A stretch of DNA of 7,249 bases, taken from the NCBI GenBank assembly GCA_023700885.1, contig JAMPYA010000111.1, positions 1-7,249 of the forward strand. Direction: 5' to 3'. Under the pieces are notes generated by a model. That model worked only from the letters and a program-made list of their open reading frames with translations, did not search any database and had not been told where the DNA came from. The DNA comes from Flavobacteriaceae bacterium. Its GTDB lineage: Bacteria; Bacteroidota; Bacteroidia; Flavobacteriales; Flavobacteriaceae. Each line of letters opens with the position of its first letter. Position 1 is the first letter of the stretch. Positions 1 through 5,988 of this stretch are shown here, piece by piece. A program made the position numbers and the translations under genes.

Positions 1-270
1 AAAATAATTTTCAGGTACTTTTAAAGTTGATTTATGATGTTGATTTTTTATAGATTCTAAAATAGAATCTTCAAAATTGTCAAAATAATTTTTATTAACT
101 ATAAATGGATTTTGAATTCCTGTTTTTGATTTTAGTTTAGATTCTAATAATTCTGCTAACACAGATATTTCAACTTCATTTAATGCTCTGTCTGGTAATA
201 TAAAAGGTTCCGACTTTAATTTTAAAGCGGATAAATTAGGAGCAATATCTTTTAATTCGTTTTTTTTCAT
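1..270 (-). CDS. Partial repeat-containing protein downstream of ECF sigma factor (possible anti-sigma/regulatory partner)
   Basis: The first 90 codons are visible from an ATG at 270-268, and the frame stays open to the window edge, so the C-terminus is missing. The protein starts MKKNELKDIAPNL. It contains a degenerate repeat: EPFILP around residues 21-26, NPFIVNKNYFDNFEDSIL at 54-71, and LKVPENYF at 83-90. The common pattern is roughly P-F-x-V-P-x-x-Y-F-[DE], with starts about 28-33 residues apart. No membrane segment or signal peptide is visible so far. From memory, flavobacterial ECF sigma genes of this type are often followed by proteins with such VPxxYF repeats that have a membrane helix further on. 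An anti-sigma or sigma-regulating role is inferred from position only. The gene lies 33 bp after the sigma stop and in the same reading frame, so the two are probably co-transcribed. There is no strong ribosome binding site, as is usual in this phylum. I do not recognise a named family. Confidence 0.8.
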   Translation of the reverse strand, partial: MKKNELKDIAPNLSALKLKSEPFILPDRALNEVEISVLAELLESKLKSKTGIQNPFIVNKNYFDNFEDSILESIKNQHHKSTLKVPENYF

Positions 271-284
271 TCTTTTATTTAGAC

Positions 285-303
285 ACTTTTTATCATAAAA
301 AGT
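285..303. repeat. Perfect 19-bp dyad between sigma gene and downstream gene
   Basis: The sequence ACTTTTTATCATAAAAAGT is a perfect inverted repeat with 9-bp arms around one central base. It directly abuts the sigma stop codon. As RNA on the minus strand it could form a 7-bp AU-rich stem with a 5-nt loop. It is too weak and lacks the T-tract for a convincing terminator. It could be an operator, an RNA processing site, or chance in AT-rich DNA. Confidence 0.5.
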
Positions 304-846
304 TTAATGTGAGCTTATTATTTCTTCTATTTTTTTAACTGCATGAAAATATGATGCTTTTAAAGCACCTATAGAGGTTTCTAAAATTTCTGACATTTCT
401 TGATATTTCATTTCATCAAAATATTTCATTTTAAATACTAATTGCTGTTTTTGAGGTAAAGTTGCAACCGCTTTTTGAAGTATAAGCTGAATTTCATCAC
501 CTTCAAATAAAGGATCATTGTATAAATCATTTGCCATTTTATCATGTAAATCTGCAATATCTAAATGATTTTCTTTGGCTCTTTTGTTAATAAAAGTAAT
601 AGATTCATTGGTAGCAATTCTATAAATCCACGAATAAAGTTTACTTTCTTCTTTAAATGAATCTATATTCTTATAAACTTTAATAAAAGTGTTTTGCAAA
701 ACATCATCGGCATCATCATGATTTAAAACAATTCTGCGGATATGCCAATAAAGTCGCTCTTTATACATACTCATTAACTCTAAAAAAGCTCGTTCTTGAG
801 TTAGCGGATTTTTAAGATTTAATATAAGTGTTTCTTCGTTATTCAA
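304..846 (-). CDS. ECF-type RNA polymerase sigma factor (sigma-70 family)
   Basis: This 180-residue protein has the two-domain layout of an extracytoplasmic-function sigma factor, at the usual family length. Region 2 spans about residues 22-88. It includes the core-binding and -10 recognition signature DDADDVLQNTFIKVYKNI (44-61) and LYSWIYRIATNES (70-82). Region 4 spans about 120-175, with ATLPQKQQLVFKMKYF followed by a helix-turn-helix ending near ALKASYFHAVKKIEE, which should contact the -35/-33 element. The start codon is TTG at 846-844. An in-frame stop lies upstream at 894-892 with no ATG or GTG between, and the first internal Met (residue 25) would cut into region 2. The N-terminus also fits flavobacterial relatives as I recall them. 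The following gene may encode its partner regulator. The target regulon cannot be read from the window. It is separated from the transhydrogenase operon by a terminator. Confidence 0.93.
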   Translation of the reverse strand: MNNEETLILNLKNPLTQERAFLELMSMYKERLYWHIRRIVLNHDDADDVLQNTFIKVYKNIDSFKEESKLYSWIYRIATNESITFINKRAKENHLDIADLHDKMANDLYNDPLFEGDEIQLILQKAVATLPQKQQLVFKMKYFDEMKYQEMSEILETSIGALKASYFHAVKKIEEIISSH

Positions 847-903
847 ACCTTTTGGATAATACTTTTTTAGACCTTGAAAAGATAGGAAGGTTTAATTTGA
901 TTT

Positions 904-938
904 CAAAAAGTATTTTAATTTTAAAGAAATGTAATCAA
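904..938 (-). promoter_or_regulatory. Candidate promoter of the sigma factor gene
   Basis: On the minus strand a TTG (938-936) is followed after 23 bp by TACTTTTTG (912-904). This resembles the Bacteroidota arrangement of TTG at -33 and TAnnTTTG at -7, but the -7 element carries one extra base. It would give a leader of roughly 50 nt before the TTG start codon. Fit is approximate, and AT-rich DNA gives such matches easily. Confidence 0.28.
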
Positions 939-955
939 CTTAAAATTTATATTTT

Positions 956-987
956 AAATAAAAAAAGGAGCTTTTTTAGAGCTCCTT
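956..987 (-). terminator. Intrinsic terminator of the transhydrogenase operon
   Basis: Read on the minus strand, a perfect 8-bp stem AAGGAGCT/AGCTCCTT (987-980 and 972-965) encloses a 7-nt loop and runs into a T-rich tract (966-956). The hairpin begins 22 bp after the pntB stop codon. Stem plus T-tract is the standard rho-independent form, and it makes the sigma gene downstream a separate transcription unit. Confidence 0.85.
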
Positions 988-1009
988 AATATTAATTATT
1001 TAAAAAATA

Positions 1010-2410
1010 TTACATATTTTTTAGTTCACTTACTAATTCGGTTAGTGCGCTTTTAGCATCGCCAAAAAGCATTGATGTTTTTTGATTGAAAAATAATTCA
1101 TTTTCAATTCCGGCATATCCTGCGTTCATACTACGTTTGTTTACAATAATATGTTTAGCATTTTCAACATCTAAAATGGGCATTCCGTAAATTGGACTAG
1201 AAGGGTCATTATGTGCAGCTGGATTTACTACGTCATTAGCACCTACAACCAATACAACATCTGTATTTGGGAATTGAGGATTAATATCATCCATTTCAAT
1301 TAGTTTTCCATAATCTACATTACTTTCTGCTAATAAAACGTTCATGTGACCAGGCATACGACCTGCAACTGGGTGAATTGCATAAGAAACATCTACACCT
1401 TTTTTGTTTAATAGTAATTCAAGTTCATGAATAACGTGTTGCGCTTGCGCTACTGCTAATCCATAACCTGGTACTATAACTACTTTACTTGCGTAATTTA
1501 ATAAGATAGCAGAATCACTAGCAGTTGTTTTTTTGATAACTCCACCTGTTTTTCCTGTTGGTAAGGCTGTAACAGCATCGCCACCAAAAGCTCCAAAAAT
1601 AACATTAGAAAGAGATCTGTTCATTGCATTACACATAACAAAAGTTAAGATTAGACCTGCAGATCCAACTAAAATACCTCCAACCAACATTACCATATTG
1701 CCATAAAGTATACCTGTAATTGCGGCGGCAATACCTGTTAAGGAGTTTAAAAGTGAAATTACAACAGGCATATCTGCACCTCCAATTGGAATAACAAATA
1801 ATACACCGTAAACTAAAGAAGCAAAAAGTAAAAGATATACTAATGCAAAACTATCAGTTCCTTGCATTACAATATAAGCTCCAAAAATAACTAAGCCTAA
1901 AAAAATTAAATTGTTAATTAGATTATATTTTGGAAGTCTAATATCTTTTAAAGAACCGTCTAATTTTGCCCATGCAATTAAGCTTCCTGTAAAAGTAATA
2001 CTTCCAATAATAATGGCAGCTAAAATAGTGATCATGATCGATGATGAAACTTTCATTGATTCATCAACACCAACATTATTTCCAAATTCAATTAATCCAA
2101 TTAACAAAGCGCTTCCCCCACCAAAACCATTAAATAATGATACCATTTCTGGCATTTTAGTCATCTTAACTTTTACTGCAATTACCCATCCTAATATAGT
2201 TCCAACTAAAAGTGCTGCCCCTATTAGAATATAGTTTGTTATTGAAACTTCAAAATCATGTAAAAATAACGTTCCAATAATGGCCAGAATCATACCAACT
2301 GCAGCAATAAAATTTCCTTTTTTAGCTGTTTGTGGGTGACCTAACATTTTTAAACCGAAAACAAAAGTTACGGTTGCTATCAAATAGATAATACTTAATA
2401 TAATACTCAT
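1010..2410 (-). CDS. pntB: NAD(P) transhydrogenase beta subunit (membrane domain plus NADP-binding domain)
   Basis: PntB carries most of the proton channel and the NADP(H)-binding domain III of proton-translocating transhydrogenase in the inner membrane. The 466-residue length matches the family. About nine hydrophobic helices lie between residues 3 and 260, with the conserved loop GGADMPVV at 210-217. Domain III follows: GYGLAVAQAQ at 315-324, HPVAGRMPGHMN at 346-357, GANDVVNPAA at 390-399, KRS at 425-427 (the position that contacts the NADP 2'-phosphate in relatives), GYAGIEN at 431-437, and MLFGDAK at 447-453. The segment FNGFGGGSA has Asn94 where E. coli PntB has the proton-pathway His91. 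To my knowledge Asn there is a common natural variant. The ATG overlaps the stop of the preceding small subunit as TAATG, so the two are probably translationally coupled. It is the last gene of the operon. Confidence 0.97.
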   Translation of the reverse strand: MSIILSIIYLIATVTFVFGLKMLGHPQTAKKGNFIAAVGMILAIIGTLFLHDFEVSITNYILIGAALLVGTILGWVIAVKVKMTKMPEMVSLFNGFGGGSALLIGLIEFGNNVGVDESMKVSSSIMITILAAIIIGSITFTGSLIAWAKLDGSLKDIRLPKYNLINNLIFLGLVIFGAYIVMQGTDSFALVYLLLFASLVYGVLFVIPIGGADMPVVISLLNSLTGIAAAITGILYGNMVMLVGGILVGSAGLILTFVMCNAMNRSLSNVIFGAFGGDAVTALPTGKTGGVIKKTTASDSAILLNYASKVVIVPGYGLAVAQAQHVIHELELLLNKKGVDVSYAIHPVAGRMPGHMNVLLAESNVDYGKLIEMDDINPQFPNTDVVLVVGANDVVNPAAHNDPSSPIYGMPILDVENAKHIIVNKRSMNAGYAGIENELFFNQKTSMLFGDAKSALTELVSELKNM

Positions 2411-2718
2411 TATTTCTTCTTTTTAAACATTTGTAACATTCTGTCCGTCACCACAAAACCACCAATCACATTAATAATTCCTAAAACTACAGCAATAAAT
2501 CCAAGTACTAAGGCTAAGTAATTTTCAGGATTTGTTTGTAACATAACTAATATTGCACCAATTATTACAACACCGCTTAAAGCATTTGCTCCAGACATTA
2601 AGGGGGTATGTAACACAGATGGAACGTTTTTAATTAATTCCACTCCAATGAATATCGCTAAAATTAGGATATAAATCAGTTCTAAATTTTCTTTGAAAAA
2701 TTCTATTAAATAATCCAT
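2410..2718 (-). CDS. pntAB: NAD(P) transhydrogenase alpha subunit, C-terminal membrane part (PntAB)
   Basis: This 102-residue membrane protein equals the C-terminal membrane region of E. coli PntA, made here as a separate chain. Such a three-subunit enzyme is known from Rhodospirillum rubrum and many other bacteria. It has three hydrophobic helices at about residues 13-30, 46-60 and 68-91. The family-typical stretch NVPSVLHTPLMSGANALSG (31-49) precedes the second helix, and a basic tail, FKKKK, ends it. It should pack with PntB to form the proton channel. The ATG lies 15 bp after the upstream subunit's stop, and its TAA shares a base with the pntB ATG (TAATG). The split is a normal family architecture, not a frameshift: the upstream gene ends with its own complete NAD-binding domain, and this gene has its own start. 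Confidence 0.95.
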   Translation of the reverse strand: MDYLIEFFKENLELIYILILAIFIGVELIKNVPSVLHTPLMSGANALSGVVIIGAILVMLQTNPENYLALVLGFIAVVLGIINVIGGFVVTDRMLQMFKKKK

Positions 2719-2733
2719 AATTTATCTATGTAT

Positions 2734-3834
2734 TTAGTTTTTTAATTTTTTCCCTTCCTGAACAATAAGAGTTCCAGTTGTGATTTCATCATTTAAGTCC
2801 CACTTAAGTTTATTTTCTTCGGTTAAGTGGATAATAAAATTGTATATATTTTTACCAAATAATTCACTAGCATTTGTTGATACACTTTCTGGAGAATTAG
2901 TAGTTCCAATTACTTTAACCCCTTTATGAATAATTGTTTCGTTTAATTTACTCACTTCACAATTTCCACCTTGACCAGATGCTAAATCAATAATTACTGC
3001 TCCGTTTTTCATTAACTCAACTTGTTCTTTTGTAATTAAAATCGGTGCTTTTCTTCCAGGTACAAAAGCAGTAGTAATTACCAAATCTGCTTTTGCCAGA
3101 GAAGCATTAACAGCTTCTTTTTGTCTAGCTGCATAATCATCAGATGCTTCGGTAGCGTAACCACCAACAGAAGTTTCTCCCTTATTATCAACAGAAATAA
3201 ATTTAGCTCCTAAAGATTCTGCTTGCTCTTTTGTTTCGCTTCTAATATCAGTAGCTTCAACAACAGCACCTAAACGCTTTGCTGTTGCAATTGCTTGTAA
3301 ACCTGCAACTCCAACTCCAAAAATTAAGACTCTAGAAGGAGTAATCGTTCCTGCAGCAGTCATCATTAATGGAAATATTTTAGTCATTTCATAAGCTCCT
3401 AAAATAACAGCTTTATACCCAGCTAGGTTATTTTGAGAACTTAAAATATCCATATCTTGAGCTCTAGAAATACGTGGCATTGCATCTAAAGAAAATGAAC
3501 TTACTCCTTTTTGTGCTAATGCTTCAATTAATTCGGGATTAGACATATGGTAAAGTGTACTTATAGTCACTTGACCTTCTTTTAACATTGAAATTTCAGA
3601 ATCACTAAAAGGATTTATTTTAACCAAAATGTTAGCTTGGTTAAATAGTTCTTTTTGATTTAAAATTTTTGCTCCAACATTTTCGTAATCAGCATCTGTA
3701 AAGGAAGATGCAAATCCAGCACCTTCTTCAACTATACACTCAAAACCTTTAGCAATAAAAGCTTTGGCAATTGTTGGTGATACAGAAACTCTGTTTTCAC
3801 CTTTTTTGTGCTCTTTTAAAATACCTATTTTCAC
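2734..3834 (-). CDS. pntAA: NAD(P) transhydrogenase alpha subunit, NAD(H)-binding part (PntAA)
   Basis: This is the soluble domain I that binds NAD(H) and passes hydride to NADP on PntB. The 366 residues resemble alanine dehydrogenase/PNT proteins. The N-terminal domain begins KIGILKEHKKGENRV (2-16). The signature RISRAQDMDILSSQNNLAGY occupies 121-140 and includes Gln134, matching the key Gln132 of the R. rubrum enzyme. The Rossmann motif GVGVAGLQA follows at 173-181, with the acidic end of the second strand in EATDIR (193-198). The start codon is GTG at 3834-3832. An in-frame stop sits about ten codons upstream with no ATG between, and the N-terminus fits the family. It is a transhydrogenase rather than an alanine dehydrogenase, because the two membrane subunits follow directly. 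It heads the operon, and a good -7 element lies about 70 bp upstream. Confidence 0.96.
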   Translation of the reverse strand: MKIGILKEHKKGENRVSVSPTIAKAFIAKGFECIVEEGAGFASSFTDADYENVGAKILNQKELFNQANILVKINPFSDSEISMLKEGQVTISTLYHMSNPELIEALAQKGVSSFSLDAMPRISRAQDMDILSSQNNLAGYKAVILGAYEMTKIFPLMMTAAGTITPSRVLIFGVGVAGLQAIATAKRLGAVVEATDIRSETKEQAESLGAKFISVDNKGETSVGGYATEASDDYAARQKEAVNASLAKADLVITTAFVPGRKAPILITKEQVELMKNGAVIIDLASGQGGNCEVSKLNETIIHKGVKVIGTTNSPESVSTNASELFGKNIYNFIIHLTEENKLKWDLNDEITTGTLIVQEGKKLKN

Positions 3835-3902
3835 GTTTTTTAAATTTAGTTGTTCTCTTTTTTATTTTTTCTTGATTTTGAAATATGTTCTAAAAAGTTT
3901 TG

Positions 3903-3910
3903 CAAATATA
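3903..3910 (-). promoter_or_regulatory. Candidate -7 element of the transhydrogenase operon promoter
   Basis: TATATTTG on the minus strand is an exact match to the Bacteroidota -7 consensus TAnnTTTG. It would start transcription near 3897, giving a leader of about 60 nt before the GTG of pntAA. No clear TTG is found at the expected -33 distance, which may mean the promoter is weak or activator-dependent. Confidence 0.5.
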
Positions 3911-3933
3911 CTCATTTTTAAGATTTATGAAGT

Positions 3934-3952
3934 GATAAAAATCGATTTTATC
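3934..3952. repeat. Dyad upstream of the transhydrogenase promoter
   Basis: GATAAAAATCGATTTTATC contains 7-bp arms GATAAAA/TTTTATC around a 5-nt centre. In a shifted register it also holds a perfect 12-bp palindrome, AAAATCGATTTT (3938-3949). It begins 23 bp behind the candidate -7 element, a suitable place for an activator or repressor. Function is inferred from position only. Confidence 0.4.
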
Positions 3953-4070
3953 TTAAGTTTAAGTTAAATTCAATTGGAATATAAGTAACGCTTAAGTTGA
4001 TTACTACGTTGAATATCAAGTGTATAAAGTTAAATAATACAAAAAAGTGTTAAAATAATATAATGTTAAT

Positions 4071-4130
4071 ATTATTAATTATTGCTAAATTAGAATGTCA
4101 AAAATATAATAGCAATAAATTATTAATAAT
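4071..4130. repeat. AT-rich imperfect inverted repeat
   Basis: The left arm ATTATTAATTATTGCTA (4071-4087) and the right arm (4110-4130) are inverted copies, with 4 extra bases in the right arm. The inner 8 bp, TATTGCTA/TAGCAATA, pair perfectly across a 22-nt spacer. It ends just before the TTTG of the candidate promoter for the plus-strand gene. It could be an operator pair, a cruciform-prone site, or a weak structured RNA element. Confidence 0.45.
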
Positions 4131-4134
4131 TTAA

Positions 4135-4167
4135 TTTGTATAGATTGTAATAATTTAAATAAATTTG
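4135..4167 (+). promoter_or_regulatory. Candidate promoter of the PhnP-like hydrolase gene
   Basis: TTTG (4135-4138) is followed after 21 bp by TAAATTTG (4160-4167). This is an exact match to the Bacteroidota -33/-7 pattern with acceptable spacing. Transcription would start near 4173, about 20 nt before the ATG at 4192. No strong Shine-Dalgarno sequence is present. Confidence 0.55.
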
Positions 4168-4191
4168 AATTGATAAAAAAGAACATTTTAA

Positions 4192-4956
4192 ATGTTGAAA
4201 GTAATTTTTTTAGGAACCGGAACTTCACAAGGAATACCTGTTATTTCTTCTACTAATCCTGTTTGTTTTTCTTCTGATATAAAAGATAAAAGACTTAGGG
4301 TTTCTATTGCTGTAGAATGGGATAACTATAGATATATTATTGATTGTGGACCTGATTTTAGATATCAAATGCTTAGAGAAAATATCAATCATATTGATGG
4401 AATATTGTTTACCCATGAGCATGCAGACCATTCTGCCGGTATGGATGATATTCGGCCTTTTAGTTTTAGATTAGGAGGTGTTCCTATTTACGCTTCGCAA
4501 AGAGTAATAGAAAATTTTTCTAAAAGATTTGATTATATTTTTGATCATAAAAATAAATATCCTGGGGCACCAAGTGTTCATATTAATGTAGTTGATAATA
4601 ACCCCTTTCTACTTAAAAATATACAAGTCATACCCATTGAAGCAAATCATGCAGACATTCCCGTTTTTGGCTATAGATTTAATGATTTTGCATATTTAAC
4701 AGATGTTAAATCCATTTCTGAAGTCGAAAAAAATAAACTTAAAGGTTTGAAAGTTTTGGTACTAAATGCTTTAAGAGAAAAAACGCATTTTTCACATCTA
4801 AATATTCAGGAAGCTTTAGTATTAATTGATGAACTTAAACCAGAAAAGACCTATTTAACCCATATAAGTATTGATATGGGATTTCATAAAGATGCTCAAA
4901 AAAAATTACCAAAAAATGTTTTCCTAGCGTATGACGGACTTCAACTAACTATTTAA
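4192..4956 (+). CDS. MBL-fold metallohydrolase, PhnP-like
   Basis: This 254-residue protein belongs to the metallo-beta-lactamase superfamily and resembles PhnP, a phosphodiesterase that acts on cyclic phosphate in E. coli phosphonate breakdown. It starts MLKVIFLGTGTSQGIP. The metal site is complete: THEHADH gives His75, His77, Asp79 and His80, with His153 in EANHAD, Asp171 in YLTDV, and His224 in YLTHIS. These fall at nearly the same positions as the ligands of E. coli PhnP. DCGPDFR (51-57) and the PGAPS stretch (124-128) are also family-typical. There is no signal peptide, so it should be cytoplasmic. No phosphonate genes surround it, so the real substrate is unknown and could be another phosphodiester. 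It stands alone on the plus strand with its own likely promoter. Its last 8 bp overlap the convergent esterase gene. The usual THISH motif reads THISI here. Confidence 0.92.
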   Translation: MLKVIFLGTGTSQGIPVISSTNPVCFSSDIKDKRLRVSIAVEWDNYRYIIDCGPDFRYQMLRENINHIDGILFTHEHADHSAGMDDIRPFSFRLGGVPIYASQRVIENFSKRFDYIFDHKNKYPGAPSVHINVVDNNPFLLKNIQVIPIEANHADIPVFGYRFNDFAYLTDVKSISEVEKNKLKGLKVLVLNALREKTHFSHLNIQEALVLIDELKPEKTYLTHISIDMGFHKDAQKKLPKNVFLAYDGLQLTI

Positions 4957-5611
4957 GACGCTCTATGATCCAATTTTTTAAATCATAAAAATTTTGAGGA
5001 TGTACCCCGTGTCCTGCATTGTATTCTTTATAAACATTTTTGATTCCTAAAATATAAAATATTTCTGGTGCTAATCGAGCCCATTCAACAGGTAATACTT
5101 GATCCGAATTTCCGTGTGAGATGAAGAAATCTAATTTTCTATATAATTTATTATGAATATTATCTGGTGATAAATCTTCATTTATATAACCGCTTAATGC
5201 GATTACATATTTAATTTTCTCTGGATAATTTAAAGCAACGGCATAACTTAATATAGTTCCTTGGCTAAAACCTAAAAGAAATATTTTTTCTCTATTTACT
5301 TGATATTTTTTTGTTACCTCATCAATAAAAGTAGCAATTATGTCACGAGCTTCTTTTGCTTCATCAATATCTGAAGATTTGCCATTTATTTGATCAAAAT
5401 TAATAGCATACCATGCATAACTATGAAATCCTAATGATTTTGGCGCTCTTGCACTTATAATTAATAATTCATCTGGTAATTCATCAGCAAAAGAAAATAA
5501 ATCCATTTCATTACTGCCATAACCATGAAGTAAAATCAGTAATGGTGGATGTTCAATTGGAATTTTAGGTTGACGAATTTCGTAATGTAGTGCACTTTGT
5601 TTTGTATCCAT
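4949..5611 (-). CDS. Alpha/beta-hydrolase, phospholipase/carboxylesterase family
   Basis: This 220-residue serine hydrolase is of the small carboxylesterase type (Abhydrolase_2; relatives of YpfH and acyl-protein thioesterases). The oxyanion loop is in LLHGYGSNEMDL (28-38). The nucleophile elbow GFSQG has Ser116, and the catalytic Asp170 lies in SHGNSDQVLP. The catalytic His201 is in AGHGVHPQ, so the triad is complete and the length is normal. No signal peptide or lipobox is visible, so it is probably cytoplasmic. It should cleave short-chain or acyl esters, but the natural substrate cannot be read from the sequence. It follows the small membrane protein gene by 44 bp and may be read from the same operon, from its own promoter, or both. 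The stop is TAG, and its 3' end overlaps the convergent hydrolase by 8 bp. Confidence 0.92.
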   Translation of the reverse strand: MDTKQSALHYEIRQPKIPIEHPPLLILLHGYGSNEMDLFSFADELPDELLIISARAPKSLGFHSYAWYAINFDQINGKSSDIDEAKEARDIIATFIDEVTKKYQVNREKIFLLGFSQGTILSYAVALNYPEKIKYVIALSGYINEDLSPDNIHNKLYRKLDFFISHGNSDQVLPVEWARLAPEIFYILGIKNVYKEYNAGHGVHPQNFYDLKNWIIERLK

Positions 5612-5629
5612 AAATAAATTAAATAGCTA

Positions 5630-5637
5630 CAAAAGTA
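5630..5637 (-). promoter_or_regulatory. Candidate internal -7 element before the esterase gene
   Basis: TACTTTTG on the minus strand exactly matches TAnnTTTG and lies in the 44-bp gap, 18 bp before the esterase ATG. No TTG is seen at the -33 distance, so this may be a weak internal promoter or chance. Confidence 0.3.
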
Positions 5638-5655
5638 GGGCTCTTTTTGTAAATT

Positions 5656-5985
5656 TTAAAAATAATTTTTAAACCATTTTTGAAAAGCATCGCCTAAAAT
5701 AGGAACTTTTTTATATTCACCATTAATGGCTCCAATAAAACCAATAAACCAAAGAACTAAAAGAAAAATATAAAAAGCCGATTTCAATATTCCATGAAAT
5801 GAAAATGCAGTTAAGATCTCTACTAATAAATAAATTATTCCTATTCCAACTGCTTGACGCAAGTGAAAAGAAGCAAATTCATTCTTCTTATCATTGTTTA
5901 AAATAAAAGCAATAATGGTGCCTATATAAGTTAAATAACTTACAATAGCCAATGTTTTTCCTTCTTTAATAGTTTGATTTTCCAT
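5656..5985 (-). CDS. Small three-helix membrane protein, DUF4870/Tic20-like
   Basis: This 109-residue protein has three hydrophobic helices at about 11-29, 45-63 and 67-88. A polar stretch NNDKKNEFASFHLRQA (30-45) sits between the first two. The FHxRQA sequence next to an N-terminal segment like EGKTLAIVSYLTYIGTIIAF is typical of the DUF4870 group, which databases sometimes label as Tic20-like import components. That label reflects distant similarity, and the function in bacteria is not established. The C-terminus, with LGDAFQKWFKNYF, is amphipathic and probably cytoplasmic. The ATG lies 3 bp after the stop of the dihydroorotase-family gene, so the two are almost certainly co-transcribed. I can assign no specific role from the context. 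Confidence 0.82.
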   Translation of the reverse strand: MENQTIKEGKTLAIVSYLTYIGTIIAFILNNDKKNEFASFHLRQAVGIGIIYLLVEILTAFSFHGILKSAFYIFLLVLWFIGFIGAINGEYKKVPILGDAFQKWFKNYF

Positions 5986-5988
5986 AGT

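Larger units (their letters stand above)
3835..4191. other. Divergent intergenic region with promoters and inverted repeats
   Basis: This 357-bp region lies between the divergently read pntAA and the PhnP-like gene. It is even more AT-rich than its surroundings. It holds a candidate promoter for each gene, a dyad near 3934-3952, two copies of CTTAAGTT (3952-3959 and 3991-3998), and an imperfect inverted repeat at 4071-4130. I see no convincing coding frame and no tRNA or known riboswitch in it. Confidence 0.75.

Noticed and set aside
1911..2234. Plus-strand open frame of 107 codons
   Set aside because: It lies wholly antisense inside pntB, whose protein is clearly conserved, and its translation has no recognisable pattern.
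2410..2736. Split of transhydrogenase alpha into two genes as a possible frameshift
   Set aside because: Both parts have intact starts and stops and match the known three-subunit form of the enzyme.
3764..3967. Plus-strand open frame of 67 codons across the pntAA start
   Set aside because: It overlaps the pntAA coding start and promoter, and its Phe/Leu-rich translation is expected from T-rich DNA.
4225..4431. Minus-strand open frame of 68 codons
   Set aside because: It is antisense within the conserved N-terminal half of the PhnP-like gene.
4964..4987. TATGAT/ATCATA inverted repeat just after the PhnP-like gene as a terminator
   Set aside because: The stem is only 6 bp and AT-rich with a 12-nt loop. 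No proper T-tract follows, and it lies inside the esterase coding region.
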